In this document: piece by piece, positions 16,840 through 27,329 of the stretch
How positions within the stretch are numbered: the stretch's first letter is position 1
How the letters are laid out: each line of letters starts with the position of its first letter
From: CAYRUD01 sp964427425
GTDB taxonomy: Bacteria > Chlamydiota > Chlamydiia > Chlamydiales > FEN-1388
Reading direction: 5' to 3'
NCBI GenBank assembly: GCA_964427425.1
Contig: CAYRUD010000010.1
Span: 1-64,000, forward strand
Length of the DNA stretch: 64,000 bases
Program-made: the position numbers and the translations under genes
The notes under the pieces: model-generated
What the model was told of the DNA's origin: nothing
Databases searched by the model: none
Seen by the model: the letters and a program-made list of their open reading frames with translations, nothing else

Positions 16840-19143
16840 CTAATTAATGGATTTAGATCCAAATTCTCGGACGATTGTCTCTTGCAGTTGCGTCCAGCGC
16901 TCTTCTCCTGTCGTGTTTTTGATAGCGATGGCGACAGCTTTTATACTTCCCACTACGATGACCAGTTTTTTTCCTCGAGTAATACCTGTATAGAGGAGGT
17001 TTTTCGTAAGAAGCTTAAAATGCTGCGTATGGAGTGGAATCACGACACATGGAGCTTCACTTCCTTGATACTTATGGATTGATACAGCCCAAGCGAGTGC
17101 AAGCTCGTCTAACTCAGACTCGTCATAGGTGATCACTTTATCATCAAAACGTACATAGGTGAGTTTAGAGTCGCCATTATCTTCAATTTTGTCGATTGTT
17201 CCGATATCGCCGTTAAACACTTCTTTTGAGTAATTATTTTTAAGTTGGATAACTTTGTCCCCATCGTAAAACCGAGATTTGACAAGTCCTTCTTTGGGAG
17301 GTGGAAGCTCTTCTCTTTTCAGCGAGAAGTAAGACTGAAGATCAAAGTTGATCTGATCTATTCCACATGTGCCCTTTCTCATTGGCGCCATGACTTGGAT
17401 ATCGCTTTTAGGGTCGAATCCATATTTCTCAGGAATTGTCTTGGTGACTAGGCTGAAGATAGATTTTCTTACATTATCAGCTTCAGCTTCACTTAAGAAG
17501 AGAAAATCACTTCCAGGGAAGTTTTTGAGCCAAGGCATCTGTCCTTGGTTAACTCTATGGGCATTCTCAATAATCTTTGATCTTTTTGCTTGGCGAAAGA
17601 TCTCGTCGAGGCGAGAGACCGCGATCATTTCACTCTCAATCATATTCTTTAAAACGCATCCTGGTCCAATTGATGGAAGCTGATTAACGTCACCAACAAA
17701 GATGACTTTTGCGCCATCAGGGACAGCTTGAAGGAATGAATACATGAGCTGAGTGTCGACCATGCTTGTCTCATCGACGATGACCACATCGCATGAGATA
17801 GGATTTGACCGATTATGAGTAAAGCCTCCCTTAATCGGATCAAATTTAAGAAGTCGATGTATGGTGTGAGCGATCGAGTGTGTAATCTCAGTCATTCTTT
17901 TCGCAGCTCGCCCAGTGGGCGCGGCAAGCACAATCTTCTTTGTCAATTTTCCTAAAACTGCAAGCAGCGCTTTCGTGATCGTGCTTTTACCAGTTCCGGG
18001 GCCGCCTGTGATGATAGATACTTTCGAAGAAAGGGTTTTTATAAGAGCATTTTTCTGCCCTTGAGAGAATGTCATATTCAGTTGCTTTTCTGCCCAATCG
18101 ACAGCATTTTGAGCATGCAATTCACGAACTGATTGCTTTGAAGAGGAGAGTCTTAAGAGATCAAGCGCTATCGACCGCTCCATATTGAAAAGAGCAAGAG
18201 GAGCTATATAGAGTGTCTCTTCTTTTCTAAAGAGAGAGATTTTCTTCCCTTCGAAGAGATGAGAGATGCGCTCTTCTATAGGAGAGCGGGGAATGCCTAG
18301 TTTCTCAGCAGCTGTCGAGACAAAATTTGTGAGAGGAAAGCATGTGTGTCCTTCCGAGGTCATCTCCCACAAGAAGTACAAGGATGCGAAATCAATTCTC
18401 TCAGGACTGTCAGGCTTAAATCCCAGCGAAGAGGCGATCTTATCAGCAAGAATGAATCCGATTCCGTGGATTTCCTTGGCAAGTTGGTAGGGGTTTTGCC
18501 TGATTTGTTGGAGGGTATCAGATCCCCACAGTCTTAAGACTTTGGCAGATTGGCTATGGGTAAGCCCCCATGAGAGAAGGACAAGTAAGACTTCTTGGTA
18601 GACGGTGTGAAGCTTCCAAGCTTGGATAATCTGATCTACTTTGGCTTTAGAGAGCCCTTCAATTTCATGAAGTCTTTCGGGCTCTTTCTCAAAAATAGTA
18701 AACGTATCGGCGCCAAAAGCTTTTACTATTTTCTCTGCGGTTTTCGGGCCAACTCCTTTTATAAATCCTGAAGAGAGGAGCCTTTCTATTGCCTGTGGCT
18801 CTTTTGGAAGCTCATATCGAATTTTGAGAACATGAAACTGGGGGCCATGCCTTGGATCTTCTTCCCAAAATCCTAAACAGTGGACGGTGTGACCGACCTG
18901 AAGATGAGGAAGTTTTCCGACCAAAGCGACTTCGCCGTTGCGCGTCTTGCTGTGTATTGCATTGACTGTAACTTGAGAGGAATAAAATGGCTTTAATTTT
19001 GCGACAGTAAAGAGAGTGTCGGGATCATGATAGGTGATTCTAATGATTTCACCAGTAATCTCTTCACGAGCTTGCGGTGAGGTCTCGTTTGAAACGCTCA
19101 AAGGGAGGATAGAAGTTTGATGTGAAGGGTTACTTTTTTCCAC
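16840..19143 (-). CDS. recD2: RecD2-type 5'-3' DNA helicase
   Basis: 767 residues. Superfamily 1B helicase not associated with RecBC. The N-terminal part has an OB-like region and helix-hairpin-helix repeats (GFIKGVGPKTAEKIVKAFG). The helicase core has Walker A GGPGTGKST (about 377-385), Walker B VIVDETSMVD, motif III GDVNQLPSIGPG and motif VI WAVSIHKYQGSE. These and the length identify RecD2 rather than RecD. In Chlamydia a recD-like gene lies next to metG; here the two Inc-like genes are interposed. It is divergent from dnaG with a 170-base spacer. Confidence 0.94.
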   Translation of the reverse strand: MEKSNPSHQTSILPLSVSNETSPQAREEITGEIIRITYHDPDTLFTVAKLKPFYSSQVTVNAIHSKTRNGEVALVGKLPHLQVGHTVHCLGFWEEDPRHGPQFHVLKIRYELPKEPQAIERLLSSGFIKGVGPKTAEKIVKAFGADTFTIFEKEPERLHEIEGLSKAKVDQIIQAWKLHTVYQEVLLVLLSWGLTHSQSAKVLRLWGSDTLQQIRQNPYQLAKEIHGIGFILADKIASSLGFKPDSPERIDFASLYFLWEMTSEGHTCFPLTNFVSTAAEKLGIPRSPIEERISHLFEGKKISLFRKEETLYIAPLALFNMERSIALDLLRLSSSKQSVRELHAQNAVDWAEKQLNMTFSQGQKNALIKTLSSKVSIITGGPGTGKSTITKALLAVLGKLTKKIVLAAPTGRAAKRMTEITHSIAHTIHRLLKFDPIKGGFTHNRSNPISCDVVIVDETSMVDTQLMYSFLQAVPDGAKVIFVGDVNQLPSIGPGCVLKNMIESEMIAVSRLDEIFRQAKRSKIIENAHRVNQGQMPWLKNFPGSDFLFLSEAEADNVRKSIFSLVTKTIPEKYGFDPKSDIQVMAPMRKGTCGIDQINFDLQSYFSLKREELPPPKEGLVKSRFYDGDKVIQLKNNYSKEVFNGDIGTIDKIEDNGDSKLTYVRFDDKVITYDESELDELALAWAVSIHKYQGSEAPCVVIPLHTQHFKLLTKNLLYTGITRGKKLVIVVGSIKAVAIAIKNTTGEERWTQLQETIVREFGSKSIN

Positions 19144-19314
19144 GACAGCTTTACTTTCATTGTTTTTTTAAGAAATGTAAGGACAGTATTTCCTTTCAGT
19201 CAGTAAAGAGAGTATAGTATCACCTCTCTTTCATATATCTTTTTTCCCGTTTAATGCTATGAAGTGGTGTGATACCTCTTCGTCTGTTCATGAATGACTT
19301 ACTTTAGCGAAATC

Positions 19315-21255
19315 ATGGTAAAATTCACAAAAGAAAGCATACAGCGCTTGAGAGATGCGGTCGATATTGTCGATGTCGTAAGCCGGGTCGTGCCTCTTAA
19401 AAGGGCTGGCGCACACTATAAGGGATTATGTCCGTTCCATGCTGAAAAAAGCCCCTCTTTTACTGTAAACAAAGCGTCGAGACACTACCACTGTTTCGGC
19501 TGTGGAGCGCACGGTGATGCCGTCTCTTTCCTGATGCAGCAAGAAGGGTTTACATTTACCCAGTCTTTGGAGTTCCTCTCAGAGCGATTTAACATTCAGC
19601 TAGAAGAGGATAGATCTGTCGATTCCAAAGGGTTTGATAGTTCTAAAGAATTTGAGACAAAGAAGGCAAGACTCAAACAGATCAATGAATTAGCCAAGCA
19701 ATATTACCACACCTTGCTTCTCTTTTCTGATGAGGCTGAAGAGGCCAGAGAGTATCTGATCCAAAGGAATATTCCTCTCTCGTTTGTTCAGGCATTTCAG
19801 ATAGGATACGCTGGAGGGAGTGGGTATGAGAAAGGTGATGAAATTCCTTTAAAGCGCTATCTCGCAAAAGAGGGGTTTTTAGAAAGTGAGCTCATAGATG
19901 CGGGACTCATAGCTTCGAACAAGGAGACGGGAAGAACAAGAGAGTTTTTCGCTCAGAGAGTAACTTTTCCGATCCTTGATCATATGGGCACTTGCATTGG
20001 TTTTTCAGCTCGGAAAATACGGGATGAGACCTATGGCGGAAAATACGTAAACACTCCTGAGACCCCGCTCTTCAAAAAATCGAAGATCTTATTCGGATTA
20101 CCTTATTGTAAAAAGCGCATAGTCAGAGAGCGTGTGGCAATCTTAGTAGAAGGTCAGCTCGACGCTTTAAGACTCATTCACTCAGGCTTTGATTATACGA
20201 TCGCAACGCTTGGGACCGCGTTTGGCGAGCAGCATGTTGATGTCATTAAAACATTGGGTGTTGAGAGAGTTTATCTTGTCTTCGACACTGATGCAGCAGG
20301 GATGGCATCTATTCGAAAGGCGGGAGATCTTTTGATGAAGCGAGGAATTGGTGTGTGTGTCCCGCAGCTTTATGGCGCAAAAGATCCAGATGAGTTTCTC
20401 TTGAAATTCGGACGCTCTCAATTTGCTCAACTCCTCTCTGATGCTCCAGAGTATGTTGATTTTATCATCTCGTATTTAAAGAAGACCATTAACTGGAGCT
20501 CTCCGAACGAGAAAGATAAGGCGCTGCGAGAGTTCGCAATAGAGATAAAGGCTTGGGAGAATCCAATTTTAGTTCATGAATCTTTGAAGAAAGCCGCATA
20601 TCTCTCTGAGGTGCCTGTAGAGCTCTTGGGTGGAGACACTGTAAAAGGAAAGGAGCTAGATAAGAAATCGCAAGGCGCTTCATTTCAATTCGCGGCTTCT
20701 TTTATGCCACTGAAGGCATCTCATTCGCAATCTCAAAAGTCTGCCTCTTCAAATGGTGTTGAAGTAACGATTGATATTGAGCTTGAGCTTGATTTAATCC
20801 GTTGGCTCGCACTCATGGGTGGAGAAGCCCCGCAAATCGCTTCTGTCGCTTGCTCTGTTCTTCATGAAGATGAATTCTCTACTGTTGTAGGAAAGGAAAT
20901 GTTTCGTGCGTTTTGCCAACTTCTTCCGACTCAGAAGGGGAAAAGGGCAACTATCGAACTTTTAGATATTGCCTCAGAAGTAGACTCTATAGAGAATGTG
21001 GAAGGATATATCTCGTACATGATTAGCCGTCCTCCTATTCGAATCGAGAGATCAAAACAATATGTCTATGAGGCGATTCGAAAAATCAAAGAGCGATCAT
21101 GGATTCGAAGAAGAGAAGCGATTCGAAAGAGGATTGTTGAAGAGGGGCCATCCCTTTCAGATGAAGAGCAATTGGATCTGGCACGTCAGTTTGCTCAAGT
21201 TCGCCCTCCTGAGCTTCCACCGATTGAGGAGCTTTTTGTAGAAGAGAAGAGATAA
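19315..21255 (+). CDS. dnaG: DNA primase
   Basis: 646 residues from ATG 19315; the open frame starts at 19294 but primases begin a few residues before the conserved helix, and neither start has a strong RBS. The CHC2-type zinc finger has C39, H42, C60 and C63. The Toprim domain shows the catalytic Glu in ILVEGQLDALRL (about 280) and the acidic pair in VFDTDAAG. A variable C-terminal region (about 440-646) would contact DnaB. It makes RNA primers at the replication fork. The stop overlaps the start of the next gene by one base. Confidence 0.95.
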   Translation: MVKFTKESIQRLRDAVDIVDVVSRVVPLKRAGAHYKGLCPFHAEKSPSFTVNKASRHYHCFGCGAHGDAVSFLMQQEGFTFTQSLEFLSERFNIQLEEDRSVDSKGFDSSKEFETKKARLKQINELAKQYYHTLLLFSDEAEEAREYLIQRNIPLSFVQAFQIGYAGGSGYEKGDEIPLKRYLAKEGFLESELIDAGLIASNKETGRTREFFAQRVTFPILDHMGTCIGFSARKIRDETYGGKYVNTPETPLFKKSKILFGLPYCKKRIVRERVAILVEGQLDALRLIHSGFDYTIATLGTAFGEQHVDVIKTLGVERVYLVFDTDAAGMASIRKAGDLLMKRGIGVCVPQLYGAKDPDEFLLKFGRSQFAQLLSDAPEYVDFIISYLKKTINWSSPNEKDKALREFAIEIKAWENPILVHESLKKAAYLSEVPVELLGGDTVKGKELDKKSQGASFQFAASFMPLKASHSQSQKSASSNGVEVTIDIELELDLIRWLALMGGEAPQIASVACSVLHEDEFSTVVGKEMFRAFCQLLPTQKGKRATIELLDIASEVDSIENVEGYISYMISRPPIRIERSKQYVYEAIRKIKERSWIRRREAIRKRIVEEGPSLSDEEQLDLARQFAQVRPPELPPIEELFVEEKR

Positions 21256-21665
21256 TGAGCATGGCAAAAGATATTGTCTATTTTGATACCTCGTGTGGTT
21301 TCTGTTGGAAATCGATAGAGTTCATTTATACGAACGACTCTCACTCGAAGCCTCGCTTTTTCTTCGCGCCGAATGAGAAACTTCAAGCCCGTGATCAACT
21401 GGTACGCCCTGATGAGAATGTGGTAGTTCTCACGCAACAAGGTAAATTCTTAGAGGGGGTTTCAGCGATCATCTATATTCTCTGCCATCTGCAAAGTAAA
21501 CGAATTCGCCTTCTCGGGTATTGCCTATTTTACTCGAGCTTTATTTTTGGGTGGATCTATCGACTGATCTATCGGTTGATTGCGAAAAGAAGAAAGAAAA
21601 GCTGCCCACTTCTTTCAAAAGTAGAGATGAAGACACTCCAATCACGGTTTTATACCGATGATTGA
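21255..21665 (+). CDS. DCC/DUF393 thiol-disulfide oxidoreductase family protein
   Basis: 136 residues; the ATG shares its A with the dnaG stop (TAATG), so translation is probably coupled. The N-terminus has the family's DxxCxxC motif (D11, C14, C17 in YFDTSCGFC). The FFAPNEK segment matches the next conserved block of DUF393 (usually F-A-x-x-Q). A hydrophobic stretch near 95-112 (LLGYCLFYSSFIFGWIYRL) and a basic RRKKS segment follow, as in other members. The exact redox partner is unknown. In C. trachomatis the gene between dnaG and glyQS is annotated as hypothetical; I cannot say if it is the same family. Confidence 0.85.
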   Translation: MSMAKDIVYFDTSCGFCWKSIEFIYTNDSHSKPRFFFAPNEKLQARDQLVRPDENVVVLTQQGKFLEGVSAIIYILCHLQSKRIRLLGYCLFYSSFIFGWIYRLIYRLIAKRRKKSCPLLSKVEMKTLQSRFYTDD

Positions 21666-21686
21666 AGTGTCGTGGGAAAAAAGGTT

Positions 21687-24600
21687 CTACTTAAAGCCGC
21701 AGAATCGCTTCATATCGCCGAAGCGATTGATGAGCGTGAGAGCGGATTGAAGGAGGGATAAGCGTCTTTCTTTCTCTTCTTGGATAGTCGAGAGAACTTT
21801 TACCTCGTTAAAGAGATCATCGATCGGCTTTTGGAGCTGGAGGAGGTGTGATAGGGCTTGATCCCATGATTTGAGTTTCTCCGACTCACCAAATGAGTGT
21901 GTGATCTCCTCAATCGCCTTATAAAGAGCAATTTCTGATCTTTCTTTAAGCTTGCTGCCATCTTGAAGAGGCTTGATTGATGGATTGTCAAGCTGTCCTA
22001 TACATCTTTTTAAAACTTCAACAAAGCTCTTCATCTGCTCAGGAGATCTTTTTAGCTTCGAGAGTGCTTCTAAGCGGCAGAATGCGTCATATAGATCGAC
22101 TGATCTGATTGAAGTGTTAGACTCTGATAGAACAGTCTCAACACATTCTTTCTCAAATCCGCGATCACACAAGTACGCCTTGGCTCTTGTAATGATAAAT
22201 GAAGCGATCTCTTGTCGAAGAGAATCTCTTTTGATCGATTGCGCCTTTGATATCTCTTTCATTGGCAGCTCGAGCGCATGATCAATGAGCGCCTCGAGGG
22301 ATCCTGATAGTTTTTGCTCGATAAGGATGCGAACGATACCTAACGCTGCTCGACGAAGTGCGAATGGATCGCTCGATGAGGTTGGTTTCATGCCGAGTGT
22401 AAAGAAGACGCTGAGAGTGTCTAATTTATCGGCTAAGCTGACGATAGAGCCAACGATATAAGATGGAAGCTTTCCACCTTCTTGGTTTGGAAGCCAATGC
22501 TCTTCAATTGCCTGTGCTACATGTTGCGAAAGCTTTTGAGATTCAGCTAAGTGTCGGCCGATAGTTCCTTGGAGTTCAGGAAACTCACCGACGAGAAGGC
22601 TTGTTAAATCAGCTTTTGAGAGTGAGGCTGCTAAAGAGATCTCTTTTATGAGCGCTTTATTTTGGTCAGATCCAAATGTCTGAGCCAACATCTCTGATAG
22701 GGCTCTCATTCTTTCTGTCTTTTGATATACTGAGCCTGCGCCAGTTTGATAGGTCACAGTCTTAAGCTTTTCTCTCATCTCTTGAAGAGATGTCTTTTGG
22801 TCCTCATGCCAGAGGAATGTGCCATCAGCTAAGCGCGCAGAAAGTACTTTCTTATTGCCATCTTCAATAGACTGGCTGACAGGTCTATTCGCGACAATGA
22901 CGAATGATGGGGCAAGCTTGCCTGTCTGAGCATTTTCAACAGGGAAATACTTTTGGTGTTCGATCATTTCAGAAGTTAGTACTTCTTTAGGCGCCTGCAA
23001 AAAGGCAGGGTCAAAAGAGAGAAGTCCTAAGAATGGCTTTTCAACGAGGTAGATAACCTGTTTTAACACTTTTTGTACGTCGATTGCTTTTAGGCTATGT
23101 TTTTCTTCAATCGAGCTGAGCTGAGCTTCTATCTCTTGAGCTCTTCTCTTTTGATTGACGATGACATTTCCTTTTTCCTCAAGAACCTTCTCATATTCAT
23201 CTGCATGTGTAATTGTGATGAGCTGAGATCCTGTTAGCTGCCTGTTGCCTCGAGTTGAGTTCGATGCAGTAAGATGGTGAAGCTGAAATGGAATTGTTTC
23301 ATTGCCAAAAAGGCTTAAGAGCCATCGAATAGGTCGTGCAAAGGTAATAGATGTGTAGCTTCCCCATTTCATGCTCTTTGGAAACTCAATCTTTTGGATA
23401 AGAGAAGGAAGTTCTCGATATAAGATCTCAGAAGTTGATTGAGCTTTCTTCTCATGATTAAAGAAGAGGTACTGAGCTCCTTTCAACTCTCGAACTGAAA
23501 GGCCTTTAATTTTGCCATCCGTTACATCTTGGATTGACTGTGGATATTGTGTGGCTTCAGTAAGGCCGATTGATGTAAAGAAGCCTTTTCCTGCAGGAAG
23601 GATAGTGCCTGAGGTGTCCCATATGCTTGAAACGGGAGGGCCTCGACGCTCTTCTGTCTCTTCTTGGGTCTTGGTGTCAAGATCTCGAATCACGACAGCA
23701 AGTCTTCGTGGCGTTCCATATACTTCACATGAAGTGTATGAGAGTGAGTGCTTCGAAAGAAGGTCTTTGAAAATGCGTTCGAGCTCTCGAATGCCGATTG
23801 GAACAAATGTTGCAGGAAGCTCTTCGACGCCGATTTCAAGGATAAATGTCTCTTTTGAAGAGCTCTTATTCCGTGGCTCGAATGCGGTCGATGAATGAGC
23901 GCTTTCTACTGGCAGAGGCATCTTCTTGAGAAGAGGAAAGCCCATTTTTTCACGGAAGGTAAGATATCCGTCAGCAGCTCGCTTTGCTAAATCTCGTATA
24001 GAGGCAATGTAATGAGCTCTCTCAGTTACGGAAATGACGCCTTTTGCGTCGAGCATGTTGAATGCGTGGGATGATTTTACAACGAAGTCATAGGCTGGAA
24101 TTGGAAGCTCTTTTTCAACCAATCTTTTGGCTTCATTTTGAAAATCGGCAAAGTGGCGCGCCCACATAGCCTCGTCTTGAGCTTCGAAGTTATAATGGCT
24201 CCACTGAACTTCATTTTGTTTGTAGATATCGCCATAGGTGAGTGTGTCATTCCATTTGATGTCGAAAATGGAGTTGACACCCTGAAGGCACATAGCGATA
24301 CGCTCAATACCATAGGTGATCTCACCTGTAATTGGATGGAGTGGGATCCCTGCGACAGCTTGGAAGTAGGTAAATTGAGTCATCTCCATACCATCGATCC
24401 AGACTTCCCAGCCTAGACCCCAGGCACCTAATGTTGGGTTTTCCCAGTCATCATGAACAAAGCGAATATCGTGCTCTTCAATCTTCATGCCGATCGCTTT
24501 GAGAGACTCAAGATACAGCTCTAAGATGTTATCAGGAGACGGCTTTAGGATGACTTGGTATTGAAAGTAGTGCTGAAGGCGATTAGGGTTCTCGCCATAG

Positions 24601-24791
24601 CGGCCGTCCTTTGGACGTCTACATGGCTCAATGTATGCCGCGTTATATGGCTCAGGACCTAGCGCCCGTAAAAATGTCGTAGGATTTGATGTCCCAGCCC
24701 CTTTTTCAAGATCATACGGAGTCGCAATAATACAGCCGTGTTTTGCCCAGAAATTGGATAGGATTGCAACGATTTCTTGAAAGGTATGCAT
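21687..24791 (-). CDS. glyQS: Glycyl-tRNA synthetase, fused alpha and beta subunits
   Basis: 1034 residues. Residues about 1-300 are the alpha subunit (catalytic class II core, with PTTFLRALGPEPYNAAYIEP and RPKDGRYGENPNRLQHYFQ). Residues about 317-1034 are the beta subunit, starting with FILEIGVEELPATFVP. It includes HD-like and anticodon-binding regions towards the end. In most bacteria alpha and beta are separate genes; the fusion is characteristic of Chlamydiae and a few other lineages. It converges on the dnaG operon with only 21 bases between stops. Confidence 0.96.
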   Translation of the reverse strand: MHTFQEIVAILSNFWAKHGCIIATPYDLEKGAGTSNPTTFLRALGPEPYNAAYIEPCRRPKDGRYGENPNRLQHYFQYQVILKPSPDNILELYLESLKAIGMKIEEHDIRFVHDDWENPTLGAWGLGWEVWIDGMEMTQFTYFQAVAGIPLHPITGEITYGIERIAMCLQGVNSIFDIKWNDTLTYGDIYKQNEVQWSHYNFEAQDEAMWARHFADFQNEAKRLVEKELPIPAYDFVVKSSHAFNMLDAKGVISVTERAHYIASIRDLAKRAADGYLTFREKMGFPLLKKMPLPVESAHSSTAFEPRNKSSSKETFILEIGVEELPATFVPIGIRELERIFKDLLSKHSLSYTSCEVYGTPRRLAVVIRDLDTKTQEETEERRGPPVSSIWDTSGTILPAGKGFFTSIGLTEATQYPQSIQDVTDGKIKGLSVRELKGAQYLFFNHEKKAQSTSEILYRELPSLIQKIEFPKSMKWGSYTSITFARPIRWLLSLFGNETIPFQLHHLTASNSTRGNRQLTGSQLITITHADEYEKVLEEKGNVIVNQKRRAQEIEAQLSSIEEKHSLKAIDVQKVLKQVIYLVEKPFLGLLSFDPAFLQAPKEVLTSEMIEHQKYFPVENAQTGKLAPSFVIVANRPVSQSIEDGNKKVLSARLADGTFLWHEDQKTSLQEMREKLKTVTYQTGAGSVYQKTERMRALSEMLAQTFGSDQNKALIKEISLAASLSKADLTSLLVGEFPELQGTIGRHLAESQKLSQHVAQAIEEHWLPNQEGGKLPSYIVGSIVSLADKLDTLSVFFTLGMKPTSSSDPFALRRAALGIVRILIEQKLSGSLEALIDHALELPMKEISKAQSIKRDSLRQEIASFIITRAKAYLCDRGFEKECVETVLSESNTSIRSVDLYDAFCRLEALSKLKRSPEQMKSFVEVLKRCIGQLDNPSIKPLQDGSKLKERSEIALYKAIEEITHSFGESEKLKSWDQALSHLLQLQKPIDDLFNEVKVLSTIQEEKERRLSLLQSALTLINRFGDMKRFCGFK

Positions 24792-24906
24792 ACGATATCA
24801 GATCCTCCGAAAGCGGATATTGGAAGAGATATGGTATCTCTTTCGTCTGCTTTTTCTCAATTACGGATCATGAGAAAATGTGCAAGAAAGATAACTTTCT
24901 TTCATG

Positions 24907-24947
24907 AAATAGAAGTTCTCTTTGCTTCAGAAAGAGAACTTCTATTT
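24907..24947 (-). terminator. Long hairpin after the 678-residue RGS-like gene
   Basis: Perfect stem of 17 bp with a 7-base loop: AAATAGAAGTTCTCTTT (24907-24923) against AAAGAGAACTTCTATTT (24931-24947). It begins 22 bases after the stop of the minus-strand gene; TTTCATG follows on that strand. Confidence 0.75.
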
Positions 24948-24968
24948 TGGAAGCATATTAATGTGCGT

Positions 24969-27005
24969 TTATTTGGTGAGTGAGAAGAATTGTTTTATTT
25001 CTTTACGTGTAAAGACAGGAAGGCCTTTATCTGAAAAGAGACGGAAGAATGGCTCGCTCATAATAAAGACATTATCATCTTCATTTGATGAGGAAAGGAT
25101 CCCCTTACATCCTAGCCTTGATGTGCAATTCATGTGTAATGCTCCGCGTACTTTAGCTAGAAATTCCTTAATCTTGTCGAAGTTCGGCAAAGATGTATTT
25201 GATGTGGGATATTCCTTAAGAATGTTTTTCGCGTTATTGCAGTAGATGGTATCAATATTCAACGTTCCGTTAGATACATCTTCGAGCATGCTTTTTGCTA
25301 GCTCTTTCAGTTCAGTTTCAAGATATGCTAGTTTTTTCTTCTCATTGATCTCGGTGAGGCGTTGCTTTCCTTCAAGCATTTGCTCTCTTAATGAGAGGAG
25401 ACTACGAGGTGAGAGAGGTGGGGTAGTCTGGCTCGATGATTGTTGTGGAATCTGTAGACGAGGGGAGAGTATTGGACCGTCTGAAGACCCAATTGTCTTT
25501 CTTTGAAGACGTAACATCTCATCGTGCTTTTCCTGGAAATCGTGAAACTGATGGAAAAACTTGGCGGTCTCCTGCTCGCACAGCTTATGAGAGGTATAGG
25601 CGATGAATGCTTGGTAAATATCTTTTGACTTTTCAATATGAGCTATATTTCCGAGAGCTTTTATGAGCTCTTCTCTTGGATTTATGAGCTCTCTTTGCTT
25701 GCTTGTTTCATCATCGAATTGGAGAAGCGGCTGCGAAGAGGATTGGCGTGCCAAGGATGAAGTTGCCTGAAGAGGAGGGGTTGATTTCCCTTGCGCTAGT
25801 TTGAACAGGGTTTCTTCTACAAGATTAAGAAGTTTCTCAAGGCTGATAATATAGTCTTTATTGAGCTTTTTTGAGGCAATATTAACAAAGCGGTTAAGGA
25901 CAAAATAGAGGGAGTTTAAATGAGCGATATCGAGCTCGAAAAGAGCATCAGCAATAGCTTGGTGTTCTGAGTCTTTTGATATGTAACTTTGTGCTTTCTT
26001 AAGCTTTTCTTTTACTCTTTCGATAAAGGCTTCTTGAGAGAGGATCGATACAGGCGAGTCAGCTTTTGAAACATATTTAGTGCCATGAAACTTCTCTGAG
26101 TGAGACGAAGTTTTTTTGGTTTGTTTTTCTGAGATATTGTTTGATAGGGACTTGTAGAGTCGATGATCGTCCAGGATCTCAGTCATTTTATCAAAAATCT
26201 CGTTCATTGCTTCCGAGAAATCTTTGATAGCTTCAGAAGTTTTGCTTTTCTTCTTCTCGCTCGTCTTTTCTACTAGTGGTGTTTTGCTTAAGCCATAGCC
26301 TGTTTTTAAAGAGATTGTCTTATGATGCCTTGATACCATTTTCATAAGCAAATCTATAGGCAACTCTTCTGGCTGTTGCTGAGCTGGATGTTTCAACTTG
26401 CTGTCGATTTCTTTCTTGCGGAGCTGCTCGGAGATTGTCTCAAATTCATTTGCTCCGCCTAGAGATTTTCTCGCCTCATCCTGAGTTACAGCTTTAGGAT
26501 TAAAAATTCGATCGTAATTGGCGCTGTTGCGGGGCGAAAGCTGCTGGTATCTTCGTATTGAGTCTCGTTTTTTTTCTTCTATTTCTTGAGGTGGCTTCTT
26601 GTCATCAGACTCATCAGACTTTTCTAAAAGAGCAATATAATCTTCTTGTGATTCATCTGATGTTTCAGGAGGAGGCGTTTCATCATCAGACTCGTCTGAT
26701 GAGCTGCCTACTTCTACCGAGGAGACTGATTGGAATTGAAGATGAAGTGGCTTTTTCTTTTTAGACGAGGAAATGCTAAGTCCTTCAAAAAATAAATGTA
26801 GATTAGTCATCTCTTGAGGGTGAAAATGAACAGTCGTTTTTCGTCTACGAAGATGTGCGTTTGATGACCCACGGGTCTCTCCAGCTGATTCTTCAGATGA
26901 TGATTGGCTTGGGAGGTGAGTATTTTCTTCTTCCTCTCTAAGATGAGCGTACTGAGAGTTGTAATTAAATGGGTGACCATTATTTGGTCGATCTATGTTA
27001 GACAT
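24969..27005 (-). CDS. RGS-like domain protein, candidate T3SS effector
   Basis: 678 residues, no signal peptide or membrane segment. Residues 1-165 are disordered with acidic SDESDD repeats and Ser runs. A middle helical domain (about 255-405, FSEAMNEIFDKMTEILDDHR) is shared with the paralogue at 27330. Residues about 445-630 resemble a regulator of G-protein signalling fold with an insertion (about 500-555): IYQAFIAYTSHKLCEQE followed by TAKFFHQFHDFQEK looks like the RGS helix with the E-N-x-x-F-W pattern, and AKSMLEDVSNGTLNIDTIY then FDKIKEFLAKVRG looks like its second half. A conserved tail, NVFIMSEPFFRL...GLPVFTRKE, ends the protein. The RGS assignment is a pattern match by eye. If true, the likely target would be a host G-alpha protein. 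Confidence 0.72.
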   Translation of the reverse strand: MSNIDRPNNGHPFNYNSQYAHLREEEENTHLPSQSSSEESAGETRGSSNAHLRRRKTTVHFHPQEMTNLHLFFEGLSISSSKKKKPLHLQFQSVSSVEVGSSSDESDDETPPPETSDESQEDYIALLEKSDESDDKKPPQEIEEKKRDSIRRYQQLSPRNSANYDRIFNPKAVTQDEARKSLGGANEFETISEQLRKKEIDSKLKHPAQQQPEELPIDLLMKMVSRHHKTISLKTGYGLSKTPLVEKTSEKKKSKTSEAIKDFSEAMNEIFDKMTEILDDHRLYKSLSNNISEKQTKKTSSHSEKFHGTKYVSKADSPVSILSQEAFIERVKEKLKKAQSYISKDSEHQAIADALFELDIAHLNSLYFVLNRFVNIASKKLNKDYIISLEKLLNLVEETLFKLAQGKSTPPLQATSSLARQSSSQPLLQFDDETSKQRELINPREELIKALGNIAHIEKSKDIYQAFIAYTSHKLCEQETAKFFHQFHDFQEKHDEMLRLQRKTIGSSDGPILSPRLQIPQQSSSQTTPPLSPRSLLSLREQMLEGKQRLTEINEKKKLAYLETELKELAKSMLEDVSNGTLNIDTIYCNNAKNILKEYPTSNTSLPNFDKIKEFLAKVRGALHMNCTSRLGCKGILSSSNEDDNVFIMSEPFFRLFSDKGLPVFTRKEIKQFFSLTK

Positions 27006-27329
27006 TTTTAATTTTCTTCTTTTTTGAGTTTTACCTCTTATTAATTAGTAAAAATGTTAATACAATATAAATTAATAATCAAAATAATAATGTTAATTTG
27101 CTTGTTAAATGGTTGTGGAAAGGTGTCTTCAATGTAAGATGCTCACAATATAATTATGTAGAGACGGTTGCTTTGTTTGCTATCACTAAAGCAGTCAGAG
27201 TGAGTTGATTATGGCTTTTTGGGTAAGGAGGCGTCAATGAGTGGAAAAAATATACGCCGTCTCTTTTTTTAAATTGAAGACGGCGATGTATGAACACAGA
27301 CAGGTTTCAAGGGTTCTCGGAGAGCTATT
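27006..27329. other. AT-rich intergenic region upstream of the 678-residue gene
   Basis: Very AT-rich leader for the minus-strand gene at 27005 (left side) and the terminator of the paralogue (right side, 27255-27285). No gene seen. Confidence 0.5.
27255..27285 (-). terminator. Hairpin downstream of the second RGS-like gene
   Basis: CGCCGTCT (27255-27262) pairs with AGACGGCG (27278-27285) around a T-rich loop. It lies 45 bases after the stop codon. Confidence 0.6.

Noticed and set aside
23512..23898. Plus-strand ORF of 128 codons
   Set aside because: Antisense shadow of glyQS without a binding site.
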